Positions 15,001 to 26,200 of a DNA stretch of 64,000 bases are shown one piece after another. The notes beneath the pieces were generated by a model. It did not search any database and was not told the DNA's origin. It saw only the letters and a list, made by a program, of their open reading frames with translations. Numbering within the stretch: the first letter of the stretch is position 1; each line of letters opens with the position of its first letter. The stretch is from NCBI GenBank assembly GCA_017506865.1, contig JAFCMP010000514.1, positions 1,736,001 through 1,800,000 on the forward strand, written 5' to 3'. The position numbers and the translations under genes were made by a program. The stretch comes from Tribonema minus. Lineage: Eukaryota; Sar; Xanthophyceae; Tribonematales; Tribonemataceae.

Positions 15001-15361
15001 AGAGGGAGGCCTGTTCAAATCATCGCAATTTGTGATTCATCAGATGCTCATCGTCGATCACCTTGCCGCAGGGCAGTTGTCCGAACGAGGGCAGTCGCCC
15101 GCATGCTCATAGACTGCCATTCGTCAAATTATCATCATTCACCTTGTTGGAGGGCAGCCGCCCGCTGCGCGCGAGGCTGTCCCTGGGCCTCTCCCAGATG
15201 AGATCATCCCTGGACAGATTATCCGTGGACAGGCTCCTATTGAACACGCTCTCATTTGCCTCGTAGAACGGCGGCGTGACCGCTTCCGACTCCGTGTTGC
15301 CGCCGCTGAGATACGCCAGCACCTCCTCATCCTTCTCTTTCTGGCTCCTGGCATCGTCCAT
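1..15361 (-). CDS. CABLES: CABLES-like protein with C-terminal cyclin-type fold (12 exons in window, 3' end off left edge)
   Basis: CABLES proteins (CDK5 and ABL1 enzyme substrate) are adaptors linking cyclin-dependent kinases to other kinases. Exons, 5' to 3' on the minus strand: 15361-15143, 12451-12220, about 11417/11457-11191, 10663-10554, 9381-9267, 6917-6822, 5601-5431, 4095-3914, 3318-3189, 2542-2429, 1378-1307 and 723-607. Every junction between resolved exon ends is phase-compatible; only the acceptor of the third exon is unresolved. Family hallmarks are TREIAALAFLSSI near the N terminus, GVLDDPALSVGRHKQLL, SVLQYVKP followed by DLKEDLNRQF, LTLSKIRSIKR, VALACVYFERL with TKANRRLAMAACLLLAYK (cyclin helices), then FNEPLSISGY and VLEAEFGVLVQLGFCLHEDP. 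About 600 residues are visible, near the size of animal CABLES1. The region 9381-9267 is acidic and the N-terminal part is Ala/Pro-rich. One intron needs a GC donor (GAG/GCAAGT at 3188). The first exon (ATG at 15361-15359) is joined only by phase and position. Function is inferred from the family. Confidence 0.88.
40..585 (-). repeat. Decayed copies of exon 723-607 donor edge
   Basis: Three further copies of the HEDPRHVSYHFTRLLK segment, with its AAGG/GTA-type edge, lie at about 55-130, 240-315 and 425-500, spaced about 185 bp. They carry indels and stops. They occupy the intron after the last visible CABLES-like exon. Confidence 0.7.
1840..2285 (-). repeat. Two copies of exon 2542-2429 donor edge
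   Basis: MALVTKANRRLAMAACLLLA is repeated at about 2282-2211 and 1951-1880, each followed by a GTAC- or AAG-type edge. The upstream cyclin helix of the real exon is absent from both copies, so they cannot replace it. Confidence 0.75.
2105..2216 (-). repeat. Dispersed ~90-bp repeat, copy 1
   Basis: The core CAGGGCGCGAAAAAGCCCAG (diverged here, reverse strand) lies between a TTTTTATTAATT-type side and a side containing ACATGTAGAT/ATCTACATGT. This copy sits in an intron of the CABLES-like gene, directly before a decayed copy of the exon at 2429. Confidence 0.5.
3420..3570 (-). repeat. Copies of exon 3318-3189 acceptor edge
   Basis: CAG/GGACCTGAAGGAGGACCTGA and a shorter copy lie at about 3485-3440 and 3565-3545, upstream of the real acceptor at 3319. 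A donor-edge echo is also seen at 3160-3118. The copies lack the rest of the exon. Confidence 0.65.
4200..4625 (-). repeat. Three copies of exon 4095-3914 acceptor edge
   Basis: EQEAPQHQLLRHLEG-like segments occur at about 4295-4205, 4500-4400 and 4620-4555, in the intron upstream of the real exon. Each keeps a CAG acceptor and loses similarity around DDPALSV. Confidence 0.75.
5040..5400 (-). repeat. Copies of exon 5601-5431 donor edge
   Basis: Segments like VPRRDWRGFSYGYLLSAARP recur at about 5315-5218 and 5125-5040, each with a following GTGAGG or similar. An acceptor-edge copy lies upstream at about 5785-5738. Confidence 0.7.
7074..7700 (-). repeat. Four copies of the acceptor region of exon 6917-6822
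   Basis: Units of about 170 bp carry a GGCCTGCTGCAGCTGCCGGC-like core (absent or shortened in two copies). They lie at about 7074-7111, 7256-7290, 7425-7460 and 7595-7640, upstream of the true acceptor at 6918. Sequence around the core, including ATGCGATCTTTGGCAATTGG, repeats with it. Confidence 0.75.
8560..9210 (-). repeat. Five copies of the acidic exon 9381-9267
   Basis: Tandem units of about 140 to 160 bp each contain DEDEASLSDADEADEAEGKS-type sequence. They lie at about 9200-9135, 9030-8972, 8890-8836, 8745-8690 and 8620-8570. Only the 9381 copy has the correct acceptor and phase. Because the frame is often open, alternative use of a copy is conceivable. Confidence 0.75.
10125..10445 (-). 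repeat. Two copies of exon 10663-10554 core
   Basis: GAPLSDADGGA-type sequence recurs at about 10440-10375 and 10180-10130, each followed by GTATGTAT-like donor sequence. A TTAGGG array (reverse strand, 10461-10495) separates the first copy from the exon. Confidence 0.65.
11085..11135 (-). repeat. Copy of exon donor edge ending at 11191
   Basis: LLAFLSSIPMRQEAK followed by GTGAGG is repeated about 100 bp downstream of the real donor. The copy is followed by a long poly-G run on the sense strand. Confidence 0.6.
12555..13170 (-). repeat. Copies of exon 12451-12220 acceptor edge
   Basis: CAG/CCCGATGACGACGCC and the following Ala/Pro-rich stretch recur at about 12625-12560, 12780-12720, 13020-12930 and 13165-13095. 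AGCAAGCAGACTTGGAGCAA-type intron sequence repeats between them. The period is about 165 bp. Confidence 0.7.
13170..15142. other. First large intron of the CABLES-like gene
   Basis: Apart from the telomeric array at 14446-14493 and a poly-A run at 13513-13525, I see nothing definite. A hydrophobic open frame at 13723-13601 (minus) has a GAG/GTGAGC donor but starts at TTG, not ATG, and was not accepted as an exon. Confidence 0.4.
14446..14493. repeat. Interstitial CCCTAA array
   Basis: About six CCCTAA units with small interruptions lie in the intron after the first CABLES-like exon. Similar short arrays lie at 991-1004, 3154-3175, 10461-10495, 21115-21145, 38225-38262, 43495-43527 and 46186-46215 (all CCCTAA on plus). 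Confidence 0.85.
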
Positions 15362-15395
15362 TTTGTGTGCACTCGAGCTGGGGCGCCTTCTGCCA

Positions 15396-15434
<39 letters not shown>

Positions 15435-17276
15435 TGCACTTGCTGCCGTTGACACACGTGTGTTGCGATTTTAGGATAGTAGAGGCGGTTTGTGGCGGTA
15501 CAGTCGACTGCTGAGTTGCCGACCCACGCTGGTGTGGCAGCCCCGCCGCCTGCGTTGCTTGGCTAGGCCCATTGTCCTCGTAGCATCACAAGCTCCACAG
15601 CCTGGGCCTGGCAACAGAACTGCTAACAACTTGCGTGCGATATTCCTTGTCAGCACCTATCGCTTTCACCACTGCCAGGTGTAGGGGTCACCTTGCCCAC
15701 TGCAGGAAGGTATTCGGATTCAAAATATTGTTGACAGCCTGCTTTTGAGAGTGATTGCAACGGCCTGTTGTGATCTGTAGCGACACGAGGTGTGCTTTCT
15801 ACTGCACTTTGAGAGATGGTACGGCCAACCCTCCCCACCGCTCGTGGTCCGTGATTCATCAACACGAGTTCAACACGAAAAGTTCAACAAGAAGTTACAC
15901 TTCGTGAGACTTCAAATTCAACCTCTCGAAGCAAAGCATGTCAGTCAGTCAGTCAGCTGGTGGTGGGTGGCTGGGCAGTATGGGGGCTGGATTTGCCATG
16001 GGTCGAAGCAGGTCGAACCAAAAAGTCATAACTGACAGTGTCCCTCAGGTTTGCACCCCCCCCGGGCGGCACTTCAACAGAGCCTTGCACGGCTAGACAC
16101 CACAGTTGCTCGCCGCCAACACTACGCACTACGCCCACCTGTGGCGCATTATTATTGCCAGCACGGTGACCAGCACCGACCTGAGCACTGCCATCAGGCA
16201 AGAGTGGATAGCCATCGGAAGTAGCATCAAAATCAACAACACCCCGTTGTCTCGTTCTCCACGCTCTAAATGCGCTGCGCCAGATTCCGCTTTACGCGCA
16301 ATGTTATTCGCACGCAGCTGCTGCACTTTTTTCGGCTCGCACCGGCTCTCGAAAGCAAAGCATTGCAAGAAAAAGCGCTTTTTGCACGCTGCTGTAGCTT
16401 TATTTTCATGGCTCGCATGGGGGCACAGAAGCAAAGCACCGTATGTAGCAGCGTCAATCCAGTACATGACGATGTCGGCACCTGATGAATGGACAAAATT
16501 GCACCACCATGGGGAGGCTCGTGCTGAACGACATGAAGACAGTTGCACTGCGCGCGCAGTCTCCTGTTATTTACATCATGTGACAACCTTAGTGCCAGCA
16601 AACTGTCTCTGTCGCTTCTGTAATCCACAGTCACGAGTCACAACAAGCATTCTAGAGCTGCGCCCCCCCCCCCCCCCCCTTCTGCCCCTATGGACCGACG
16701 CCATTGCGCAGTGGGCAAATCGCCCACCCTTACACGCGGGCAGCGTTGTGAAGCAACGGTGCCCCCTAATGCCTCGCGCACCTTCGGCGCACACCCACCG
16801 CCGCTGCAGGTTTTCTCATGCAGTGCCCATGAAAGTTGCAGATGTATCTGCATTACCTCGCGTTACAGGTGCCTTGGCACGTGGGCGGGTGTGCAGCACG
16901 CGCAGGCATGATGCGATGGCATGATCTAGTCGGAGTTGGGAGTACCCCTCGGGGACCTGACCCCGCCAACCCTGCCCCCCCCCGCCCCCAACAGCCCTTG
17001 GGCACTGGCGCACGAGAGATGGAGATCAGCGCTCAGAAGTGGCAGCGCGCTGCGTGCGGAGGCTTTGTCCGCGGAACTGCGTGCGCCGGCCGTGCCGCCG
17101 CCGCCGCCGCGCGGCGGCGGCGGCGGCGGCGGCGGCCGCAGCAGCAGCAGCAGCAGCACCACCACCAACAGCACCAGCAGCAGCGGCAGCGGCAGCAGCA
17201 ACACCACCGCCACCAGCAGCGGCAGCAGCAGCAGCTCCACCAGTAGCAGCAGCAGCGGCAGCAGCAGCAGCAGCGC
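15362..17276. other. Intergenic region between permease stop and CABLES-like start
   Basis: This 1.9 kb holds the CTG run, a CAGTCAGTCAGTCAGTCAG microsatellite at 15940-15956, a poly-C tract at 16662-16678 and the CAG-rich stretch past the permease stop. No convincing exon was found. It should contain the permease 3' UTR and the CABLES-like promoter, but I see no defined signal for either. Confidence 0.5.
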
Positions 17277-20200
17277 TCAGAAGTCGCAGTGCTCCGCGGA
17301 GACCTCCTCGAACTCGCACCAGCCGCGGCGCCGCGCGACCTCCAGCAGCGGCTGCAGCGCAAACCCCACCGCGCCGAGCACGCCGCACGCGACGAGCGTG
17401 AGCCAGCTGGCCACGGACAGCAGCAGCAGCAGGAACAGGCCCGCGGGGAGCCTGCGCGACGGCGGGGGGGGGGGGTAAAGGCAAGCAGCAGCATTCAGCA
17501 GCGTTCAGCAGTGTGTTCCGTGAGGGCTGCGCCTGCTTCAAGTGTGCGGAGATAGCGGCGGCGCCAAAGACACGTCGAGGTGGGTGGGGGGAGCATGTAG
17601 GGTTAGGATTAAGGAGCGATTATCTAAGGCACGGGGCAAGAGTGGGGAAGCGTGCCGTGCATCAATTTTCTGTGCTTAAAGTTTGAAAATAAGTTGAGGT
17701 ACCAGAAAGTGATTGGACGGCTACGACCAGAGTTGTGTAGACCATGCAACATCTGAGGACACTGAAGACGTCATCTGAGGACACGGTCGACCCAACAGCA
17801 GCAAGCGCAGCTATTGCAGTCGCATACCTCCGAAATAGAAAGCAGCTGGCATGCAAGGCCGCCAGATTCATCTCAACAGGATCGTGCAGAAGACTGGGGT
17901 CATGTGCAGCCGTGTGGAGTGGAGCTAGCAAATGCCGTAAGCTTACGTTCACAGCTACACTGCAGCATACCGATGCGTATATGCCCCTTCAAACTCCCAG
18001 CATGCAGAGCTTTTGTGATCTTGGTATACTGCAGTGGTCACTTTGCAAAAATTCGCGAAGTTCTTTTCAGGGCAAGCACGTTCTCGTAAGACACACTCAC
18101 AGCACTACGATCCACACGCACCTATCGAACGCCAGCAGACCAGATATTGATATTATTGCACCGAAGTTGTGGACACCCAACAGTTACAGGTAGCAGATTG
18201 ATGAACTCCAAATCGAGGCATGCGCATACTTGAGGAAGAAAACACTTACAGCATCACGATGCACCCCGTCGTGCTCAGCGGCACTCGGAATGGCCGCGGG
18301 AGGTCGGGCCTGTCCATGCGCAGCTTGATGAACGCCGCAAACTCAAGCAGCTCCGCAAAGACCTGGCGCAGGAAGATGGCGCGTGCACGGAACATATGCG
18401 ATGATGCTCAACGGCTTGATCGGTTGCCGCTGAAGCGGCTGACCACAGGGAATACTCAAGCAGCTCCGCAAAGGACTGACGCAGGAAGATGGCGCGTGCA
18501 GGGAACGTATGCAATGACGCTCAGAGGCTTGATCGCATTGCGACCGAAGCCGCTAACCACATGGAATGCCATGCCTTGTAGCATCACCGCTCAGGTACAT
18601 GTTCATCGACTTTTATGCTTTAGTGTCAGAAGCATGGGCTACTTCAATTTTCTTTCACTGAATTCACTGCTTCTGGTGTGCCCTTGTAGAGGCGATCTGC
18701 ATGCAAGCATTCAGCCCCACGTACATGGAGGTACAGACCGTATAAAGTATAGGCACGCATGTATGGAGCTCATCTGCACCAAGACACGCACTGAATGCGT
18801 CCAACACTGGCAAGCGCTGGTCTTCAAGTGATGCTTCAAAGCCATACGCCAAGGTGGTGCATGCTGATCAGCAGCAGCCCTGGCTCGCACGTGGCCTTCA
18901 AAACAGCGTGGCGGTGGCATGATCGGTGAAGATCTCACGCGATTCCAGCTTGCTAATGTCGATGGCTTCTACCAAACCAAAAAATGAACAAGAAAGGGCG
19001 CTGTCAACAACTCTGGTATATACACGACAAATAATATGTGCATCATCAGACACAAGCACGTGCACAAGATGGGGCCACTTACATAGAGCGAGTTGAGTAT
19101 CTCGACGATGGCGCTGAAAGACAGGAAGCCCAGCAACAGCACGCCCGTGGCCGACAGCAGCGTCGCCACCAGCGGACTCCCCGACTTGGTGCGCCGCCCC
19201 AGCACCTTGGGGACCATGCCGCGGTCGGCCATCCCCATCAGCTGCATGCTGTCCGAGCTGCAGATGCGCGCAAACAAAAAAGAACAAACACAGCAACAGG
19301 AAATCATTTCATCAGCTGCATACTGTCTGAGCTGCACGGATGCCAGAAAAAACATAGAAACAGGAATTTATTCCCGTCATTTGTGGATCTATTCCCATCA
19401 GCTGCATGCTGTCAGAGTTGCGCAGGCACCAGAAACACAAGACAACCACAGCAAATTATTCCCATCGTTTGTGCATCTATTACCATCATCTGCATGCTGT
19501 CCGAGCTGCACAGGCGCAAAAATTGGCAACAGAAGTGAGGTCCCACCACCTTGTGAGGTGTTCACAAACCGCCTGACCAGCATGGGCGCACAAGTTCACA
19601 TGCAGTTCTTTTGGACGTAGATTTACGCATAACATGATGCCCGCGGATCCGCACCATGCCATGGCCCTCCATGCCCCCCCAATACGCCCCTCGCACTGAC
19701 ATCATGCGCGCAAGCCGTCGATGAGCAAGGACGCACTCACATTATAAGCCCCCCCTGCCTGGATGCTCCCCGCTTTCAGAGACAACTAAGAAAAAATCCT
19801 TGTAGCTGGCATCACTCTGGGGAAAGGGCTTTCAAGTACTTGCTGCTCCAAGCAGACTGATACTTTTAAGCACGTTTCGCCTTGCGCCGCATGGTGTGTA
19901 TACAATTATGTAGGCATGTAGGTATAAGCAAAATGCGCACCTCATCTCCGCCTCAAACAGCCCTGTGTGGGTATGTAGGTATAAGCAAATGCGCACCTCA
20001 TCTCCGCCTCAAACAGCCCCACGTTGGACACAGCCGCGGCTATGACCACCCACAGCCCCAGCCAGGGGCCCCCCACCGCCGTCGCCGCGGCCTCAAAGTA
20101 GCCGTCCTCCCACAAGGCGTAGTCGGGGTTGGCGCTGACGCCTGTACCCGCCTGCATGCGAGATTGATGTAAACAATAGAATAAGAGTCAGAACCATGTA

Positions 20201-23200
20201 CTTCGAAGTATTTGATATTTTTTAATGGTGTGAAGAATAGAATCAGAGTTGAAATCACGTACTTCTAAGTGTTTAATATTTGTGAGCGTCTTAGGACAGA
20301 GTCAAAGTAGCCATCCTCCCACAAGGCGTAACGGGATTGGCGCTGACACCTGTTCCCGCCTGCATGCGAGAATGATGTGAATGACAGAGTCAGAGTCAGA
20401 GTCACGTACTCCAGAAGTAACTTAATTTTTTTCCAAAAGAGTCTTGGGACGGAGTCAAAGTGGCCGTCTCCCAGAAGGCGTAGTCGGGGTTGGCGCTGAC
20501 GCCTGTTCCCGCCTGCGCGCAATATTGGTATGAAAAACAGAGTCAGAGTTAGAGTCACGTACATGAAAGTCTCAGGACAGGGTCAAAGTCGCCGTCTTCC
20601 CACAAGGCGTAGTCGAGGTTGGCGCTGACGCCTGTTCCCGCCTGCGCACAGAAATGATCACAGTCAGAGTACATGATTACATTCAAGAGTCTTAAATGAA
20701 AACCAAAGAGTCGCATGGCAGCGCACTACGGAGCATCAACTTCTGGGGAGATGGAACAAACGAAACGCTGATACGTCGATGTGCTCCAAACCCAAAGCCC
20801 CTGTGCCTTTAGACATAAGCGCAAACTTGCTGCGTAGCACATGGACGCGCCTGAGCCTGCCACCTCGCCCATGGCACGCAGGCCAGCTCCCAATCGGAGC
20901 CCTGGCTACTGATGGAAAGTAATTTACCTTTAACCTGGTGCCCTACTGAGACGAGGAAAGCACCAGCGCACTGGCAACAACTACTGTACTGAGTTCTTCA
21001 TTTCTTGACTCTCGGCTAGTTTAACCAGCAAGCAAGCCTCAGCCCTCAGTAAATTGGCAGCGCTCCGCTGAGAACGACCAGCACGATGCAGCACGCCATG
21101 GCGCTGACCCTACCCCCAACCCTAACCCTAACCCTAATCCTAATCCCAACCCTAATCTAACCCTAATCAATATTGGCAGCGTGCGCCGCTGAGCACGATC
21201 AGCACGATGCAGCACGCCGTGGCGCCAACCCTTATTCTAACCCTCACCGATGCTGCCTAATTCTAACCCTCAGTGTGGCCCTCGCCAACATCGGCAGCGC
21301 TCCGCTGAGCACGAGCAACACGATGCAGCACGCCATCGCGCTGACCCTACCTGAACCCTAGACCTAACCCTTACCCTACCCCTGACCCCTATATTATTGT
21401 GACCTCAACCCTTACCAATATTGGCAGCGCGCCGCTGAGCACGACAAGCACGATGCAGCACGCCATCGCGCGCAGAAAGGCGCACCCCCGGGTTGTCGAC
21501 CCCCCCCCCAACCTTAAACCCACTTCTAACCCTAATCGCAACCCTCGTCAAAATTAGCAGCGCTGCACTGAGCACCACCGACACGGTGCCGCACGCCATG
21601 GCGCTGACCCTACCCCTACCCCTAAACTCAAACTCAACCCTAACCCTATTTCTCACCAAAATTGGCAGCGCTCCGCTGAGCACGACAAGCACAATGCAGC
21701 ACGCCATCGCGCGCGGAAAGGCGCGCCCCGGGTTGTCGACCTCCCCCGCAAAACTGGCCGCGCTGTCCCAGTAGTTGAGGTTCCAGAACATCACGTTGAG
21801 GAGCGTCCCCCATTCCACCGCCTGGAGACCCCCGGCCGGCAGGTCCAGCCAGTTGGAAGGGTATTGGTAGCCTGGAACGGGGCACACCGGACCATGAAAT
21901 GGAGATAGGATAGGTGAAGTTCAAAAACATCAAGGAGCGTCCCCCCCTCCACCGCCGGGAGACCCCCGGCCGGCAGGTCAAGCCAGTTGGAGGGGCGTTG
22001 GTAGCCTGGAACGAGCGCACCGCATTATGATGGAGTACAGATAGTTGCGATTCCCGAACATCAAGTTGAGGGGGATTCACCAGGGGACCCCCCCTTAGCC
22101 TGAACCAGGTGCATCATAATGGCTTAGAAGCACCAGCAGATGGCAGGTACTACCATAAAGGGTCCATTTGCTTGTGAACAGCAGTGCTGCACGCGAGATA
22201 CATTGAAGTTTGTCGCGAACATTGTGCCGAGGTGGGTCTACCACCTAACCCTAAGCCTAACCCCACCCTGTGCAAATACCGTAGATCACGGAGTATAAAA
22301 CCCCCCTCTTGTATAAGAACCCCCCATCGTATACTGTAGTATAAGACCACCCGTCTTCCTTGGGAGGTGAGTGTGTGCACGCAAGACCGGGGGTATGCTG
22401 TATAAGACCGGGGTAAGCACGTGTTGTATAAGACCGGGGTTGTAGACAAAGGAACATGGCAGTTACGCAAACTTCAAGTCGTTTCGGCATAATTCAGCGG
22501 GAGGGACAGTCGTGGTGCAGTGCCAAAGCAGGTGGTGCAGCGCCAAAGCAGGTGGTGCGAGCTGCGTTGCTGCGCAATGCTTCTGCAGCCGTGAGTTGTA
22601 GTGCCAAGGACGTGTTTGAACCGGGCGTGCTAGAATAGGAGCTGCAGAACGTTCATTTGTGGCCTGCTGCTTGCAGTAACTGTGTGCTGCAGTAATGTAT
22701 CATGCGATATATGCTACCGCAGCCACTCACGCGCGTGCAAGACCGGGGGTACGTTGTATAAGACCCCCTGTCTTCTGAACACGGACCTCGCAACGTGCTA
22801 AACGGGGGGGTCTTATACTCCGTGATCTACGGTATGAAGTTGCCGCCACTAAACAATACTTGGGACCTTCTGTTGAGACTGGTTCGGAAATCAAGCCCCA
22901 CATAGGTACATGTAGGGGCTACTTGTAAACTTCAGGATGTTCTAGTTCGAATGTGTTTTGAAAAAAAAAATTAATAATGTTTGCACAATGTGACATTTTT
23001 TTTATCTACGGCGAAGATTGTAACAATTATTGCATGGCCAACATTGTGTTGTTGAACTAACCCTAGCCCTAACCCAAACCCAATGTAAGGCTCTACGTAA
23101 CAATGCTACAACGCGCAAGCGATTACTTTGCATAGTGGCAACTATACACTGGCAAAAAAGGGGGATGCTGATCTTGTGCCTTCTTGCCAAAATTCAAGAT

Positions 23201-26200
23201 ATTCGCAATTGAATGCTGCTTGTTGTAAGAGCGTGAAGATGTGAATGGCCTAAGGCGGAGGGCACCCAACAGAGCGTAGCGCCAAAACACAATCTGAGCG
23301 TCAAATTAAGTAAGCGTGCAGCGCAGTGTACACGATGATGAGGACTGCGTGATACACAAGTCCGCGGCAAACAAGGCGCAAAACCAGAGCCAAGAACTTC
23401 GATGTATCTTGCCTTGAAATACACCAAAAAAATGTGAACGGGGACCATTTCCTTGACCGCGAGCAGGCATTCACAGAAACGAATCGAAAGATCGTAGAGC
23501 TCCAGGTGCTAAGGAGCGGATTTATAGTTTTTCCACCTGAGGCGAGTGACCTTGCTTTCAGATCGTACTACTGACGTTCGATACCACCCCTTGTGATTTT
23601 CATTGGGAGTTTCACACCGACAAATTACTGGAAATTGCTGTGAAAGAAGTGTAAATCATGCTGAAGTAGTTCTGAAGCATGTAGCAACATTCTTTCGCGC
23701 AATATATGACGTGTGCATTGCGTACCCCCACCGTAATTAAATTTGGTTTTTGCACGGGCGCCGGAATCAAACAAGTATTTTTTGAAGTTTAACTGTTCGG
23801 GTCAGACCTGCTCTTGTTTTGCGAGTGGTTTTGCAAACCGCTCCACCCTTCGACCCGTTGCAAACTTGTTTTCACGGTGTGGACGAGGTCAACTCCCAAG
23901 CAACCCTGGGGCTCTACACGACAAAAAATCTACCCTGTTTATTCTCTTTGAAACTAACGTGTCGGTTTCAGCCTCATTTATTCCTGTTTGATTTTTATTC
24001 TCATGCGACACTTGTTTTACCTACTTGAAGCTAGGGTTAGTGTTCACCACGGACTGCAACCGGTAATATTGCTGCAAGAGGTGTATAGATCATCCTTTTT
24101 TTTTTAAGTAGTTCTCAAGTATGTAATTGTATTTGTTCGCGGATTTTGCTACGTGTGCATTGCGTCCTTGCAACATGATTACGACACAATTCGCAGTGCA
24201 CACACCTTTGAGGCCCCAGCACGACATAATGATGAACGGCAACAGCGAGAACACGCACACCAGTATCGCCGTCCTCCCGACAAACTGCAAGAGAGCGCAG
24301 GCAGCACGCACGGGGCACAGCCGTATTGATGTGCCTGACGTCAAGTTTGGAAACATCAGCAGAGCGCACGTACGTGCGTTGAAATCCAGTTGAAACAATG
24401 TTATCCGAAAAGGACATGACATAACAATGTGAACGATTCCTGGCATTTTAAGGGCTGTGAGAGAGCGGCACACGCCAGGCATAGCAGAGGTGGCATGGCA
24501 GGTACAATTATTTATGAATATATGCACAGAGCATTCATGTCATCGCAATCAATACTATTGAATGACTCACACACACCGTCCAGCAGTTCCCGCAAGGTGA
24601 GCGTTATTAGCAGCGCGCACTCCGCGATCAGAGACACTGGACACCTACCATCTAAGCTTTTTCACGTCGTCAGCGAGAATAAACAAGAAGCACAAATCCC
24701 CTAACCTCACACCAGACCACTGCCATCAGCATACCTGCAGACTCCGCAGGTTGAGCATGGTGAGCAACGCGCATGTCGCAAGCAGGAACTCCAGAGAGCG
24801 CAGGCTCAGAGCAGACATGCTTTAAAGTAGCAACATCAACTGTGAGGCGCAGGTCAAGCACACACATCTGCAGTCCCCGCAGGTTGAGCATGGTGAGCAG
24901 CGCACACGTCGCGAGCAGGAATGCGGCGCGCAGGCACAGAGCAAAACATGCTTTGAAGTAGCAATTGAGGTTCAGATCAAGCATACACACCTGCAGTCCC
25001 CGCAGGTTGAGCTGCCAACCAAATCGGTTGTCCCGACTTGTCATCAGGGGCGTCACCACCCAGTCGTACCCACGCAGGTGCAAGTACAAATGTCCCGAGC
25101 TCACACCAGACCACAGTTTCAATATCAACCGGCGCACCTGCAGTCCCCGCAAGTTGAGCATCGTCAGCAGCGCGCACGTCGCGAGCAGGAATGCGGCGCG
25201 CGGCAGGCTCAGAGCGGACATGCTTTGAAGTAGCAACTTCAACTTTGAGGTTCAGGTGAAGCGCGCACGCACCTGCAGTCCCCGCAGGTTGAGCATCGTC
25301 AGCAGCGCGCACGTCGCGAGCAGGAATGCGGCGCGCGGCAGGCCCTCCATGAGCGGCGAATCAGGGTCCAGCAGCCGCAAGACGTAGTCCAATATCTGGG
25401 GACCCCAAGAATACATACAGAGGCGGCGGTTCAATCTCAAGTACTTTGAAAAATGGATAACTCCAAGGGGGGGGGGGGGGGGGGGGCACTGCAATACTTC
25501 AAGTGTGAATCGGGGTCCAGCAGCCGCAAGACGTAGACCAAAATCTGGGGGCACAAAGGCAAAGAGGTGGCGTTTCAATCTCAAGTGCTATGAAATATGA
25601 AGAACCTCAAGGGGAAGGGGGTGCACCGCAATACTTCAAGTGTGAGCTTGACGGAACTGCCGAAGCTGGCGATGCACGTGCTGTAATGGACCTCGTCAAA
25701 ACTCTGCGACAACAGTGCAAAGCCTAGGCCTTTTTCATGCGAGTTCCATGGGAATTGGTGCCAGCTGCTAGTGCAACGGTACGAACGATCAACATGCTCA
25801 CCGGGACTGCCTAAAGTGATTTGTCAGGAGAGTTCAACCTTTGCATGCGCAACAGTGCTACGCATTACGCATGCGCAGCAACACCTCTACGTGCGCCAAA
25901 TGCAGCAGCAGCACATTGCCATTATCGATCGGCCACTCTATGATGAAATTGGCGGCCGCCGTCTCTGCATTAAAACGCACTTCAAAGAAGTAATTCAAGT
26001 GTGCTTACCAGGACAGCGTAGAGCGAGTTGTCCGCCACGCCGCTCAGCCAGCTCCAGTAACCTGCGGCAAACAAGTGTCAATATTACACAACAGGAAACA
26101 GCAAACATGTTGTGCGGGCTGTCAGGGCTTCAGTGCTCTTTGAAGACGAGAACTGTATGTGCGCAATGAGCTCGGATTGAGCACGCTCTTTCACAGCGGG

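Noticed and set aside
16926..17541. Poly-Ala, poly-Gln and poly-Pro frames near the permease 3' end
   Set aside because: They come from the CAG/GCC-rich repeat past the permease stop in all six frames; only the minus frame of the last permease exon is supported.
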